Below are positions 1 to 9,033 of a stretch of 64,000 nt of DNA, one piece after another. The notes beneath the pieces are model-generated. The model saw only the letters and a program-made list of their open reading frames with translations. It did not search any database and was not told the DNA's origin. Source of the DNA: CAVRIA01 sp963721115 (GTDB lineage Bacteria; Desulfobacterota; Binatia; HRBIN30; CADEER01). How positions within the stretch are numbered: the first letter of the stretch is position 1; each line of letters opens with the position of its first letter. The stretch covers positions 1-64,000 of the forward strand of contig CAVRIA010000015.1 of NCBI GenBank assembly GCA_963721115.1. Direction: 5' to 3'. Both the position numbers and the translations under genes were made by a program.

Positions 1-960
1 TCGGGGTCTGAGTCGGCGTATCCGTCGCCGTCGCCGTGGCGGTTGGTGTCTCCGTCGGGGTTTCGGTCGGCGTTGCTGTCGGTGTGTCGGTCGGGGTCTG
101 AGTCGGCGTATCGGTCGCTGTCGCCGTGGCGGTTGGCGTCTCCGTCGGGGTTTCCGTCGGTGTGTCGGTCGGGGTCTGAGTCGGCGTATCCGTCGCTGTC
201 GCCGTGGCGGTTGGAGTCTCCGTCGGGGTTTCGGTCGGCGTGTCGGTGGGGGTCTGAGTCGGCGTATCTGTCGCTGTCGCCGTGGCGGTTGGAGTCTCCG
301 TCGGGGTTTCCGTCGGCGCTGTCGGTGTGTCGTGGGGTCTGAGTCGGCGTATCCGTCGCTGTCGCCGTGGCGGTTGGAGTCTCCGTCGGGGTTTCAGTCG
401 GGGTGTTGGTCGGCGTGTCGGTGGGGGTCTGAGTCGGCGTATCCGTCGCCGTCGCCGTGGCGGTTGGAGTCTCCGTCGGGGTTTCGGTCGGCGTTGCTGT
501 GGGTGTGTCGGTCGGGGTCTGAGTCGGTGTATCGGTGGCGGTCGCCGTAGCGGTTGGCGTCTCCGTCGGGGTTTCGGTTGGTGTGTCGGTCGGGAGTCTG
601 GGTCGGCGTATCCGTCGCTGTCGCCGTTGCTGTTGGAGTGTCCGTCGGGGTTTCAGTCGGGGTTGCTGTGGGTGTGTCGGTCGGGGTCCAAGTCGGTGTA
701 TCGGTGGCCGTCGCCGTGGCGGTTGGAGTCTCCGTCGGGGTGTCCGTCGGCGTGTCGGTGGCGGTGCTGGTTGGCGTGACTGTCGGAGTCTCCGTCGGGG
801 TGACCGTCGGCGTGTCGGTCGGCGTCGCCGTCGGCGTGTAGCTGGGTGTTGCCGTCGGGGTTTCCGTCGGCGTGACGGTCGGTGTTTCCGTCGGCGTTGT
901 GGTCGGGGTGACGGTCGGAGTCTCTGTCGGTGTATTCGTCGGAGTTGGAACGTATTCTGC
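1..960 (-). repeat. Tandem repeat DNA coding Pro-Thr-rich (TPT) linker
   Basis: On the minus strand this stretch reads as short degenerate units encoding TPTxTPTxTPT (x = A, D, E, Q, W, V). It is the C-terminal linker of the large secreted protein to its right, whose end lies outside the window. The reading frame shifts near 593, where an extra base in a run of G throws the Pro-Thr frame into a DRHTNRN-type frame, so positions 1-593 continue the linker in a different frame. Such repeats are prone both to real slippage and to assembly collapse. Confidence 0.8.
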
Positions 961-3582
961 CGTCACGTCGGTCACGGTGGGATCATTCGGCGCCGCGGTG
1001 CTCGGATCGTCGCTCCCCCCGGTCGGGTAGCCGTAGCTGTATCCCAGGGCTTGGTTCGACACCTGGGTCACCCCCACAGGGAGCGGGTTGTTGATCGTCA
1101 CCAGAAAGCTACCGGTCACCCGGACACCGGGCGCAATCGTCCCGATATCGGCCGCAATCTGCGTGTCGCCGGCGGTGTTGCCGCTGGTAATCGTGCCCCG
1201 GCTGAGCTGCAGCGTTCCGACCACCAACGTCGTGTTGGGGTCGGGCGTGTCCACCGTGCTGATGGCCTCGAGGGGCGTGTTGCCGGTATTCGTAAAGTCG
1301 AACCCATACAGGAGCGTATCGCCGGCACTGGGGATGCCGTTGTGATCCGCATCGGTGTAAAGGGTGGCGGTCTTGTACGCGCTGCCGATGGGCGAGCTGG
1401 TCACCTGCGTGACGGTCGGATCGTACAATACCGGGGTGCTCGGATCGTCGCTCACGCCAATCGGGACGCCGAAACTGAATCCCTGGGCTTGATTGGACAC
1501 CTGGGTCACGTCCAGCGGCAGTGGATTGTGGATCGTCACCAGGAAGCTGGCCGTCAACCGCTCGCCGACCGGAACCGTCCCGATGTCGATCGCGACCTGT
1601 GTGTCGCCGGCGCCGTTGCCGCTCGTAATCGTCCCGCGGTTGACTTGCACCGATCCGACCACCAGCGTCGTGTTGGAGTCGGGATCGTCGGTCGCCGTGA
1701 TGCTGGTGAAGGCCGTGTTCCCGGTATTCGTAAAGTCGAAGAGATACAGGAGCGTATCGCCGGCACTGGGAAAGCCGTCACCGTCGGCGTCGTCGAAGAG
1801 TGTGGCGGTCTTGGTCAAGGTGCCTGCCGGGGCGGCGGTCACCTGGGTCACCGTCGGATCATTTGGCGCTGCGGTGCTCGGATCGTCGGACACCGAGACT
1901 GGGACCCCGGCAACGAGTCCGCGGGTTTGATTCGATACCTGGGTCACTCCAGCTGGCAGAGGATTGTTGATCGTCACCAGGAAGCTGCCGAAGACGCGGC
2001 CGCCGCCGCCCGGAACCGTTCCGATCGTGACTGCGACGGATGTATCACCGGGGTTGTTGCCGATGGTGACCGTCCCCTGGCTGGTCTGGACCGATCCGAC
2101 CACCAGCATCGTGTTAGGGTCCGGAGTGTCCGTCACGCTGACGTTGGGGACGGCAATGTTTCCGGTGTTGATGAACTCCAATTGATACAGCAGCGTGTCA
2201 CCCGGACTCGGTAGGTTGTCACCGTCGGCATCGATGAACAACGTGGCTATTTTGGTTCCTTGCCCGGCGGGTAAGGCGGTCACGGTAGTAACCGTCGGAT
2301 CGCGCTCTGCTGGCGTCGTCGGGTCGTCACTTTGCTGCGTCGAGAAGTTTGTTCCGCTCACCTGCGCTTGATTGCTCACCTGCGTCACCCCCGCCGGCAG
2401 CGGGTCGACGATCGTGACACGGAACTCGATCGTCGTGCTCCCGCCGCCGCCCGGCAGCGTGCCGACGTTCACGACGACGCGGGTGTCCCCAGGTGTATTG
2501 CCGACCGCAACGGTGCCGTCGTGGATCTGCACCGACCCCACCACCAGCGCGGTGTTGTTGTCGGGAATGTCGGTGAGCGTCACCCCGGCGGCGGCCTGAT
2601 TGCCGCTGTTCCGAATCTGGAGTTGATACCGCAGCGTGTCACCGGGTGACGGGACATTGTTGCTGTCGGCATCCGTATCCAGGATCACGGTCTTGCTGAC
2701 CGCCACGGCGGGAGCGGTGGTGACGCTGGTGATCGTTGGATCATCGACGGCCGGCGTGTCGGGATCGCCGGTCAGCTTGGTCGTGAAGTTCGCGCCGGTG
2801 ACGGATCCTTGGTTGCGAACGGCCGTGACGCCGGCGGGGAGCGGATCGTTGATGGTGGCGCGGAACGTGATGATCACGCTCGCGCCGTTGCCCGGAATGG
2901 TGCCCACGGCGACCGTGGCCGTGGTATCGCCCGGCGTATTGCCCTGCGTCACCGTCCCGGCGCCGGTCTGCACGGACCCGGCCACGAGCTGCTGGTTCGG
3001 TCCCGGCAGGTCGTTGAAAACAATCGCGCTGCCGGCGGCGTCGCCATAGTTCGCAATCGTCACGCGATAGAGCAGCGTGTCGCCCGGTGACGTCACGCCG
3101 TCATCGTCCACATCCACCACCTCGGACGCGATCTTTGTCGCCAAAATGCTCGGAGCGGCGGTGACGTTGGTTACGGTCGGATCCGAAGTCCCTGGCCGAG
3201 CCGGGTCATCCGTCAGCACCGTCGGTAATTGGTCGCTGCTGATGCTGCCTTGGTTGGCCACCTGCGTCACGTTTGCCGGGAGCGGGTCGTTGATCATCAC
3301 GTTGAACGAGACCGTGACGCTGTCGCCGCCACCGGCGATCGTTCCGAAACTCACTACGACTGGCGGCGCTCCGAGGTTTCCGTCTGTCACACTGCCGCGG
3401 CTGGTGACGACAGTGTCCGGGACCAGGCTGGTGTTGCTGCCCGGGGAGTCGGTGAGCGTGACGGTGGTGGCGGCGGTGTTTCCCACGTTGGTCACCTGGA
3501 CCTGGTAGAGCAGCGTGTCTCCGGGCGAGGGACCGTTGTCGCCATCGGCGTCGATGAGCAGCGTGGCGATCTTGGCTGGCAC
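394..3582 (-). CDS. Secreted mosaic protein, segment with six DUF11 repeats and Pro-Thr linker
   Basis: This open stretch is the C-terminal portion of a frameshifted giant extracellular protein, not a complete gene: it has no signal peptide and starts inside a DUF11 domain. Six repeats of about 125 residues are visible, each with a core such as PSPGDTLLYQ followed by NTGN-like turns, the motif DTPDPNT and an ending DPTVTxVT. DUF11 is a beta-sandwich repeat typical of bacterial and archaeal surface proteins, probably structural or adhesive. After about residue 840 the chain becomes a TPT linker. The frame joins the upstream segment near 3590, where removing one C from a CC pair restores the repeat (LRASKIATLL). 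No catalytic motif is seen. The left end is frameshifted near 593. Confidence 0.75.
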   Translation of the reverse strand: MPAKIATLLIDADGDNGPSPGDTLLYQVQVTNVGNTAATTVTLTDSPGSNTSLVPDTVVTSRGSVTDGNLGAPPVVVSFGTIAGGGDSVTVSFNVMINDPLPANVTQVANQGSISSDQLPTVLTDDPARPGTSDPTVTNVTAAPSILATKIASEVVDVDDDGVTSPGDTLLYRVTIANYGDAAGSAIVFNDLPGPNQQLVAGSVQTGAGTVTQGNTPGDTTATVAVGTIPGNGASVIITFRATINDPLPAGVTAVRNQGSVTGANFTTKLTGDPDTPAVDDPTITSVTTAPAVAVSKTVILDTDADSNNVPSPGDTLRYQLQIRNSGNQAAAGVTLTDIPDNNTALVVGSVQIHDGTVAVGNTPGDTRVVVNVGTLPGGGGSTTIEFRVTIVDPLPAGVTQVSNQAQVSGTNFSTQQSDDPTTPAERDPTVTTVTALPAGQGTKIATLFIDADGDNLPSPGDTLLYQLEFINTGNIAVPNVSVTDTPDPNTMLVVGSVQTSQGTVTIGNNPGDTSVAVTIGTVPGGGGRVFGSFLVTINNPLPAGVTQVSNQTRGLVAGVPVSVSDDPSTAAPNDPTVTQVTAAPAGTLTKTATLFDDADGDGFPSAGDTLLYLFDFTNTGNTAFTSITATDDPDSNTTLVVGSVQVNRGTITSGNGAGDTQVAIDIGTVPVGERLTASFLVTIHNPLPLDVTQVSNQAQGFSFGVPIGVSDDPSTPVLYDPTVTQVTSSPIGSAYKTATLYTDADHNGIPSAGDTLLYGFDFTNTGNTPLEAISTVDTPDPNTTLVVGTLQLSRGTITSGNTAGDTQIAADIGTIAPGVRVTGSFLVTINNPLPVGVTQVSNQALGYSYGYPTGGSDDPSTAAPNDPTVTDVTAEYVPTPTNTPTETPTVTPTTTPTETPTVTPTETPTATPSYTPTATPTDTPTVTPTETPTVTPTSTATDTPTDTPTETPTATATATDTPTWTPTDTPTATPTETPTDTPTATATATDTPTQTPDRHTNRNPDGDANRYGDRHRYTDSDPDRHTHSNADRNPDGDSNRHGDGDGYADSDPHRHADQHPD

Positions 3583-5527
3583 GGAGGACCGCCTGTGCGT
3601 CGATGATCGTCACCGTCGGGTCGCTATTCCCAACCCTCGATGGGTCGTCCGTGAGCGCAACCGGCAGCTCGTTGCTGGTGACGCGGCCCTGATTGCTGAT
3701 CTGCGTGACCCCTGCGGCGACCGGATTATTGATGTCGACCAGGAAGACGATGGTGACGCTGCCGGACGCCGGCACCGTCCCCACATCGACCGCGACGGTC
3801 ATGTCCCCCGCCACGTTGCCGCTGGTGACCGTCCCCTGCGTGGTGGTCACCAAGCCGATGACCAGGGGACTGTTCACATCGGGCGTGTCGTTGAAGACGA
3901 CGCCGGTCGCTGCCGAGTTGCCGGCGTTGACGATGACGATCTGGTACTGCAGGCGATCCCCCGGCGAGACATCGCCGTCGGAGTCGTTGTCGAGCGCCAG
4001 TGTCACGGTCTTCTTGGCTCGCAGCAGTGGTGCCCCGGTAACCTGGGTGACGGTGGGATTGCTGATCCCCCCGACCGACGGGTCGTCGGTGAGCAGCGTC
4101 GGCAACTCCTTGCTCGCCACCGTTCCCTGATTCGAAACGCTCGTCACCCCGGGGGGAGCGCGTTGATGGTGACGTCGAACGTGATGGTCACCGAGGCGCT
4201 TGCCGCGACGGTGCCAAGGTCGACCACGACCGGCGGCGCGCCGCCGTTGCCGCTGATGATCGCGCCCTGGCTGGTCGTCACCGAGGCTGCCACCAGGGTG
4301 GTCACGCTGCTGGGGATGTCGTTGAACATCACGCTCCGTCGCGGCGCCGTTGCCGCTGTTCGCGATGGTCACCTGGTAGCGCAGGACGTCGCCGGGCGAG
4401 GGGACGCCGTCGAAGTCGTTGTCGGTGAGCAAGATCGCGATCTTCTGCGCGCTCAACACGGGTTTCGGCGTCGGCGTACTCGTCGGCGTGCTCGTGGGCG
4501 TAGGGGTCGTGGTCGGCGTCGTGGTCGGCGTGCTCGTAGGCGTAGCGGTGGCCGTCTTCGTAGGCGTTTCCGTCGCCGTGTGAGTTGGAGTCGTCGTCGG
4601 CGTGCTCGTCGGCGTTGCCGTCGGGGTGTCGGTCGGTGTCGCCGTCGGCGTCATCGGTCGGCGTCTCGGTTGGTGTCTCCGTCGGCGTGTTGGTCGGCGT
4701 CTCCGTCGGGGTCTCGGTCGGCGTGTCGCGGTCGGCGTCTCGGTTGGTGTCTCGGTCGGGGTGCTCGTCAGCGTCGCCGTTGCTGTGGGGGTGAGTGTCT
4801 CAGTCGGTGTCCTGGTCGGCGTGATCGTCGGCGTTGCGGTAGGAGTGTTCGTCGGGCTCGCGGTCGGGGTCGCCGTCGGGGTCTGAGTTGCGGTGTCGGT
4901 TGGTGTGGGAGTGGCGGCACACAGGGGGACGGTAATGGTGTCGCTGTCCAGCGTCACGGCCGCCCCTTGCGCCAAGACTCTCCCGACAATTGTTGAGCCG
5001 GCCCCCACGGTGATGGTCGTAAACGCGATGATCGTTCCTACAAATGTAGTGTTTGCCCCGAGAGTCGCGGAGCTGCCGACCTGCCAGAACACGTTGCAGG
5101 CTTGACCGCCGTTCACCACCAGCACAACTGCGTTAGCGGAGGTCCCAAGTGTGCTCAATGGCATTTTGAAAATCCACACCGCGTTGGGGTCGCCCCCAGC
5201 GTCGAGCGTCAGGGTTCCCCCCAGCGAGAACGACGGCGTCGCGCAATACACGCCGGGCGTGAGCGTCAGTCCACCCAGATCCTGGGCGCCGGAGTAGGTC
5301 GTAGTGCAGGCCTGGTCTACCAGGGCGGCGAACGCAGTGGCGGCGTCAGCTTGCGCCTGGTGGGCGACCGCATCAGCAATATGTTGCGTTCCGGTCACCA
5401 TTGCGGGGGTGATGCCGGTGACCGAGGTCCCGGGATCAATGCCCAGATCCCCGTCGATGAGGCTCTCGCCGGTATTGGTCACAGTCGTGTTACCCAGGAC
5501 CGCGAAGCTCGCCGCGACACCCAGCAT
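3206..5527 (-). CDS. Secreted mosaic protein, DUF3494 (ice-binding-like) and two DUF11 repeats, frameshifted
   Basis: The segment opens with a DUF3494 domain of about 200 residues (SFAVLGNTTVTNTG, LTPGVYC, NVFWQVGSSATLG, TTFVGTIIA), the beta-helical fold of ice-binding proteins that is also common in secreted proteins without proven ice activity. A TPT linker and two DUF11 repeats follow. The DUF3494 frame is open upstream of the first Met (TPTDTPTITPTS), so this is internal to a longer protein. Frame breaks lie near 4655 and 4730 (linker), 4150 and 4335 (first DUF11 repeat, where a 62-residue piece of the domain runs in another frame), and 3590. The pairs compensate each other, which argues for isolated base errors or recent mutations. 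Codons after 3590 in this frame are noise. Confidence 0.7.
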   Translation of the reverse strand: MLGVAASFAVLGNTTVTNTGESLIDGDLGIDPGTSVTGITPAMVTGTQHIADAVAHQAQADAATAFAALVDQACTTTYSGAQDLGGLTLTPGVYCATPSFSLGGTLTLDAGGDPNAVWIFKMPLSTLGTSANAVVLVVNGGQACNVFWQVGSSATLGANTTFVGTIIAFTTITVGAGSTIVGRVLAQGAAVTLDSDTITVPLCAATPTPTDTATQTPTATPTASPTNTPTATPTITPTRTPTETLTPTATATLTSTPTETPTETPTATRRPRPRRRRRPTRRRRHQPRRRPMTPTATPTDTPTATPTSTPTTTPTHTATETPTKTATATPTSTPTTTPTTTPTPTSTPTSTPTPKPVLSAQKIAILLTDNDFDGVPSPGDVLRYQVTIANSGNGAATERDVQRHPQQRDHPGGSLGDDQPGRDHQRQRRRAAGRGRPWHRRGKRLGDHHVRRHHQRAPPGVTSVSNQGTVASKELPTLLTDDPSVGGISNPTVTQVTGAPLLRAKKTVTLALDNDSDGDVSPGDRLQYQIVIVNAGNSAATGVVFNDTPDVNSPLVIGLVTTTQGTVTSGNVAGDMTVAVDVGTVPASGSVTIVFLVDINNPVAAGVTQISNQGRVTSNELPVALTDDPSRVGNSDPTVTIIDAQAVLRASQDRHAAHRRRWRQRSLARRHAALPGPGDQRGKHRRHHRHAHRLPGQQHQPGPGHCRHQPRQCDRRKPRSAASRSEFRNDRRWRRQRHGLVQRDDQRPAPGKRDAGGQPRQHQQRPITDGADG

Positions 5528-6464
5528 TGGTGCGATGCCGATCCCGGGTACGACAATGGAAGTCGGCGTGATCGTCGGCGTGTCGGTCGGTGTTGGCGTG
5601 GGCGTCTCGGTCGCCGTCGGCGTGATCGGTCGCGGTATTCGACGGTGTCGCGGTGGCGGTGTGCGTAGGAGTTTGACTCGGGGTCCCCGTCGCCGTCCAT
5701 GTCGGCGTGTTGGTAATGGTGGGTGTCACTGTTGGGGTATTGGTCGGCGTTCGGGTCGGTGTGCTCGTGGGTGTCTGAGTGGGCGTATTGGTCGCCGTCG
5801 GGGTGATGGTCGGGGTGGCCGTCGAGGTTTGAGTCGGGGTGCGTGTCGGGCTTTGGCTCGGTGTCTGGGTCGGGGTCTGGGTGATTGTCGGCGTTGCCGT
5901 CGCAGTGCTCGTCGGCGTACGCGTCGGCGTGCCGGTCGGGGTGCTCGTCGGCGTCGGTGTGGGCGCCAGTGCCAGTGCGAGGTACAGAAGCTGCGTTGCC
6001 ACCGCATCGTTCGTCGTCCAGTTCAGCGTGAAACCGCCACTATCGAGGCTACTCAAGTCGGCCTGCGCATCGATTGCGGGCGAGTCGTTGTCCACCTTCA
6101 CGAAGACCTTGCTGATCTTGTCGATGCCGTCGACTTTCGTCGTGCGCTTGCCGTTCGCGTCCTGCAGTGCCGAGCTCCCTTCCGTGACGCCGGCGCTGGC
6201 GCCGATCGCGTAACGCGACTGATCGACAGGATTGGCTTGGGACACGTCTTGGAAGCTGGACAGCAGGAGCAGGCTTGGTTGAAATACCATCCCTGTAACG
6301 GACTGGCTCGCAGGCGCGCCCGACGTACTCTTCGAGAAGCTGCCGGCCTTCGCGGTGACTCCCTTCAACGCGAGAGAGAACATCTGATTCAGTGTTCCTC
6401 CGGCCGTCGTGAAGTCGACCGTGAACCCGTCGCTGTTCATCGACACCCAAGAGGCCTTCTTCAC
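5490..6464 (-). CDS. Secreted mosaic protein, third N-terminal beta-type domain and Pro-Thr linker
   Basis: The first 180 residues repeat the architecture seen further upstream: a start like GSFSKSTSGAPASQSVTG, a hydrophobic strand VFQPSLLLLSS, and an end FTLNWTTN. This is the third copy of a domain I do not recognise. A TPT linker of about 100 residues follows and runs out of frame near 5627; correcting one base there (TATDHAD to TATITPT) joins it to the DUF3494 domain. The apparent GTG start is internal, because the frame is open upstream and encodes conserved sequence (GIFVFDSARN). This is a piece of the same large protein, not a separate gene. Confidence 0.6.
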   Translation of the reverse strand: MKKASWVSMNSDGFTVDFTTAGGTLNQMFSLALKGVTAKAGSFSKSTSGAPASQSVTGMVFQPSLLLLSSFQDVSQANPVDQSRYAIGASAGVTEGSSALQDANGKRTTKVDGIDKISKVFVKVDNDSPAIDAQADLSSLDSGGFTLNWTTNDAVATQLLYLALALAPTPTPTSTPTGTPTRTPTSTATATPTITQTPTQTPSQSPTRTPTQTSTATPTITPTATNTPTQTPTSTPTRTPTNTPTVTPTITNTPTWTATGTPSQTPTHTATATPSNTATDHADGDRDAHANTDRHADDHADFHCRTRDRHRTNAGCRGELRGPG

Positions 6465-6614
6465 GACGTTCCGTGCGCTGTCGAAGACGAAAATGCCTGC
6501 GTCGGTCTGCTGGCCGCGCTGCGTATTGCTGTCTTCGCGTATGCGTCGACGCTGAGAATGCTGTCAGCCCATTGATTTCCGTTGGCATCCATTACGCCCA
6601 CGCCGAAGCCGGCA

Positions 6615-7337
6615 TCAGCTGCCGAGATCGGCAGCGCCCCGACAATGCTCGCCAGCGTTGGCATGGATGACGACGTCCGGTTGAAAGCCCACGCCGCTGA
6701 CAGTTCGGTTCCCCGTCGTGGTGGGCATCGTCCACTCGACCACCTTGGCCGAGACGCTCGCCCCTCCGATCGCGATGAAGTGAATGCGGTATGCGGTGCT
6801 GTTGTTGGTGGTCCAATTCAGTGTGAAGCTCGTCGCATTCCACGACGAGAGGTCGGCTTCGGCGAGCAGCGTCTGGCCCCACTGGACAAGGGTGAGCGCC
6901 TTCGCGGCCAACCGGCGACTGGCGTTGGAGGTTTTGACGTTGTCCTGGCTCGCCGTGCCAACCGACCTGCTGGTGATTCCATCGGTCACACCGAAGCCGA
7001 ACACGAAGCTCGGACTGAAGGATTCGCTGGTCTTGCCGTCCGTCCAGAGAATGATCGCCTTGGGTGTTTCACCGAGTCCGTGAGCGATCGTCTGACTGGT
7101 GGGCGCCACCGCGTTGCTCTTCGTGAAGCTGCCGACGGCGAACGAGGCGAGTGCCGGCGCCGGGCGCAAAAGCCCGCTGACGGCCAGGAGAGCCAGCAGA
7201 CAGGTGCGCAGGAGCCGCCCGTGAGCGCAGACGCGCCGGCCCCGAACACGCGCCGAATCGCTGGTAACGGGCGATGGGGCCTGACGTCCGGGTTCTCGTC
7301 CGGGTGGTGCGAAACTCGAGATTGCGGATGAGCCCAT
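6615..7337 (-). CDS. Secreted mosaic protein, N-terminus with signal peptide and two beta-type domains
   Basis: This is the amino end of the large exported protein. After a basic leader, residues about 40-65 (LLRTCLLALLAVSGLL then PAPALA) form a signal peptide with an Ala-x-Ala cleavage site. A first domain of about 140 residues follows (TIAHGLGETPKAIILWT, ending FTLNWTTN), then the start of a second copy (TVSGVGFQPDVVIHAN). The frame breaks near 6655; the second domain continues as ASIVGALPISAADAGFGVG in another frame and shifts again near 6540. The true start may lie downstream of the first ATG, since the leader is unusually long. Function unknown; a surface or extracellular role follows from the signal peptide and the domains downstream. 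Confidence 0.6.
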   Translation of the reverse strand: MGSSAISSFAPPGREPGRQAPSPVTSDSARVRGRRVCAHGRLLRTCLLALLAVSGLLRPAPALASFAVGSFTKSNAVAPTSQTIAHGLGETPKAIILWTDGKTSESFSPSFVFGFGVTDGITSRSVGTASQDNVKTSNASRRLAAKALTLVQWGQTLLAEADLSSWNATSFTLNWTTNNSTAYRIHFIAIGGASVSAKVVEWTMPTTTGNRTVSGVGFQPDVVIHANAGEHCRGAADLGS

Positions 7338-7830
7338 CGCGCATACGAGAGCGCACGAGGTGTGCCAGGTGACATTCCGCCTGCTTCTTGGACCTACCGA
7401 TCAAACGACAGCCGCGCCGTGCCATCGAGACGACGAAAGGAGCGAGAAGCGGAAAATGCCGTCGGCGCGCATCCGGAGAGGAAGAAATACGTCACCGCAA
7501 TTGTCGTTGTTTGCCCATCGTGAAATCACGCCGGGTTTCGCGCCTCGGCCGAAGCGCTCAAACCATTGTGCCGTAAGGCTTTCCGGCACAGCGCGCCTCA
7601 CTTTCCACCCGACACGATTTCCCGAAGACCCCATTCTGAATCGCAGGGATTCCACGAGCCCATCGTCATTGCCGAGCACAGCGGGCTTTTGATGGTTACC
7701 TTAGGGGACTACGCTACCCGGCCGCGCGCGGCGCACAAAGATCCGCTCGGACAAGTGCGAGCCCCGCACCGGGGCGCCCCCCTTCGACACGCGCGCGGCC
7801 CAAGCATGTTCGTAGAGGAAGAGGACTGCG

Positions 7831-8196
7831 ATGAACGCGACACTTGCCTACCTGGCGGTCTCACCAGCCGAACAGGCGAACGATGTCCCGCTTTGGCCCG
7901 GTATGCGCAACCTCATGCTGGCGGTGCTCGAAGATGCGGTCCACAGCTTGAGGTCGCCGGACTCCCTTGTCCGTGCCGAGGCGGAGCTTTGGATGACGAG
8001 CCGGGAGAGCCGATATGTATTTTCGTTCGCAGTGATCTGCGAGGTGTTGAATCTCGAGCCGGCCGCGGTGCGCCGATCGGTCATCGGACTGCTGGACAGG
8101 AAAACGACGCGCGGTCGCTTGCTCAGACGCAGCCGACCCAATGTGCGCCACGGCGGGGCGATACGGCCGTCTTCTGCTCCCGGGGAAGCCCTGTAG
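7831..8196 (+). CDS. Small protein with a conserved stress-island domain, function unknown
   Basis: A 121-residue soluble protein preceded by a purine-rich ribosome site (gaggaagagga). Residues about 25-85 (LMLAVLEDAV to AAVRRSV) match a region of the protein encoded at 35219-35890 (MIAVLQDAIDYV to NAVRRAL): both have a helix ending in a Leu-x-Asp-Ala motif, a W-containing middle, and a segment ICEVLNLEP-x-AVRR that looks like the second half of a helix-turn-helix. I think this is a small domain family of unknown function, perhaps DNA-binding. It lies alone, divergent from the DUF3309/YtxH-like cluster. The C-terminal 30 residues are basic and unconserved. Confidence 0.65.
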   Translation: MNATLAYLAVSPAEQANDVPLWPGMRNLMLAVLEDAVHSLRSPDSLVRAEAELWMTSRESRYVFSFAVICEVLNLEPAAVRRSVIGLLDRKTTRGRLLRRSRPNVRHGGAIRPSSAPGEAL

Positions 8197-8268
8197 CACT
8201 CGTCGGGCGCTCCTCCGAAAATTGGGCTCAACGGGGCTCCGGTCCCGGCCGCGGTCGGCGTCTGGGTC

Positions 8269-8449
8269 CCCTCTCCCGGATGAGGCTGTCGATGAATGCG
8301 AGGACACCCTTCGACAAGCTCAGGGTGAGCGGACAAAGTCCTTTGAAATCAACCCCCCAACCGCTCAGGCTGAGCTCGTCGAAGCCTGTCCTGGGCGTAG
8401 TCGAAGGGCCTCGTTTCGGAGAAAATCGACAGCCTCATCCGGGAGAGGG
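8269..8449. repeat. MITE-like element with 25-bp perfect terminal inverted repeats
   Basis: The ends at 8269-8293 and 8425-8449 are perfect inverted copies (core CTCTCCCGGATGAGGCTG). A second inverted pair lies inside: CTTCGACAAGCTCAGGG near 8309 and CTGAGCTCGTCGAAG near 8373. The element codes for nothing. The inner CTTCGACAAGCTCAG motif recurs in two more elements in this window (10187-10307 and 12795-12990) and resembles widespread non-autonomous repeats of environmental bacteria. Confidence 0.75.
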
Positions 8450-8539
8450 AGCGGGACCGATCGCGCTCATTTTCATGCGTCTTCGGGCGAGCGCAGCTCA
8501 TGACGAACTTCGTGGAGCGAGGACCGACGAGGAACGGTC

Positions 8540-8695
8540 TCAGAAGTTCAGCCGCCCGGTCAGCAGCAGGATGATCAGGATGATGAGGATGATCCCGCCA
8601 ATCCCGGATGGCGCATACCCGTAGTTATGGTAGCCCCAGTTGGGCAAGCCACCGAAGACTAGCACCAACACAATGATCAGCAGCAGCAGTGACAT
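8540..8695 (-). CDS. DUF3309 family small membrane protein
   Basis: A 51-residue protein with the full DUF3309 layout: an N-terminal hydrophobic helix (LLLLIIVLVLVFGGLP), a short aromatic loop (NWGYHNYGYAPSG), then a second hydrophobic helix (GGIILIILIILLL). The start is the ATG preceded by aaaggagatcgcc. DUF3309 proteins are tiny inner-membrane proteins of unknown function found beside stress genes. It follows the YtxH-like remnant by about 20 bases on the same strand, so the two were probably one transcript. Confidence 0.85.
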   Translation of the reverse strand: MSLLLLIIVLVLVFGGLPNWGYHNYGYAPSGIGGIILIILIILLLTGRLNF

Positions 8696-8717
8696 GGCGA
8701 TCTCCTTTGTCCGAAAT

Positions 8718-8968
8718 TCAGCCGATGGGTCCGTTGGCGGGCGCGGCGGGCTGCGGTGCCGGCGCGCGCATATGTTCGCCAATCTCGCCGACCTTCTCGG
8801 CAATGTCGTGGCGGATCTCCTGACCGGCCTTCGGCGCGAACAACAGCGCCAAGCCGGCGCCCAGGATCATGCCGGTGCCGAAGATGGCGAAGGCCGTGAG
8901 CATGTCCCCCGTCGTGGAGCTGTGCGCCTCGAGGCCGACCGCGCTCGCGATGTCTTCCTTCGTAGGCG
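8718..8968 (-). pseudogene. YtxH-like protein, 5'-truncated or frameshifted copy
   Basis: About 250 bases are nearly identical to the intact gene at 33758-34036: TKEDIASAVGLEA, then the glycine-rich membrane helix AIFGTGMILGAGLALLFAPK and the tail HDIAEKVGEIGEH. Identity stops near 8968: the first ten or so codons of the intact copy (MKIEDILGALP) are absent and unrelated sequence in another frame follows (AFVRSFEPRLR). A shorter product could start at the internal ATG at 8903, directly before the membrane helix. The tail ends PANGPIG instead of PANGSGG. I read it as a recombined partial duplicate. Confidence 0.7.
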
Positions 8969-9033
8969 TGGTTCGAAGCTGCGGACGAAAGCTACGACAT
9001 CGCCCACCGCTGGTTTCCGTCCAACCAGCGCGT

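Noticed and set aside
43..841. Several plus-strand frames rich in Gly/Val/Ser/Arg
   Set aside because: They are antisense readings of the Pro-Thr repeat; they have no ribosome sites and the minus-strand reading gives a coherent linker.
1..960. CRISPR-like periodicity
   Set aside because: Repeats are degenerate codon-level units without spacers; they encode a Pro-Thr linker.
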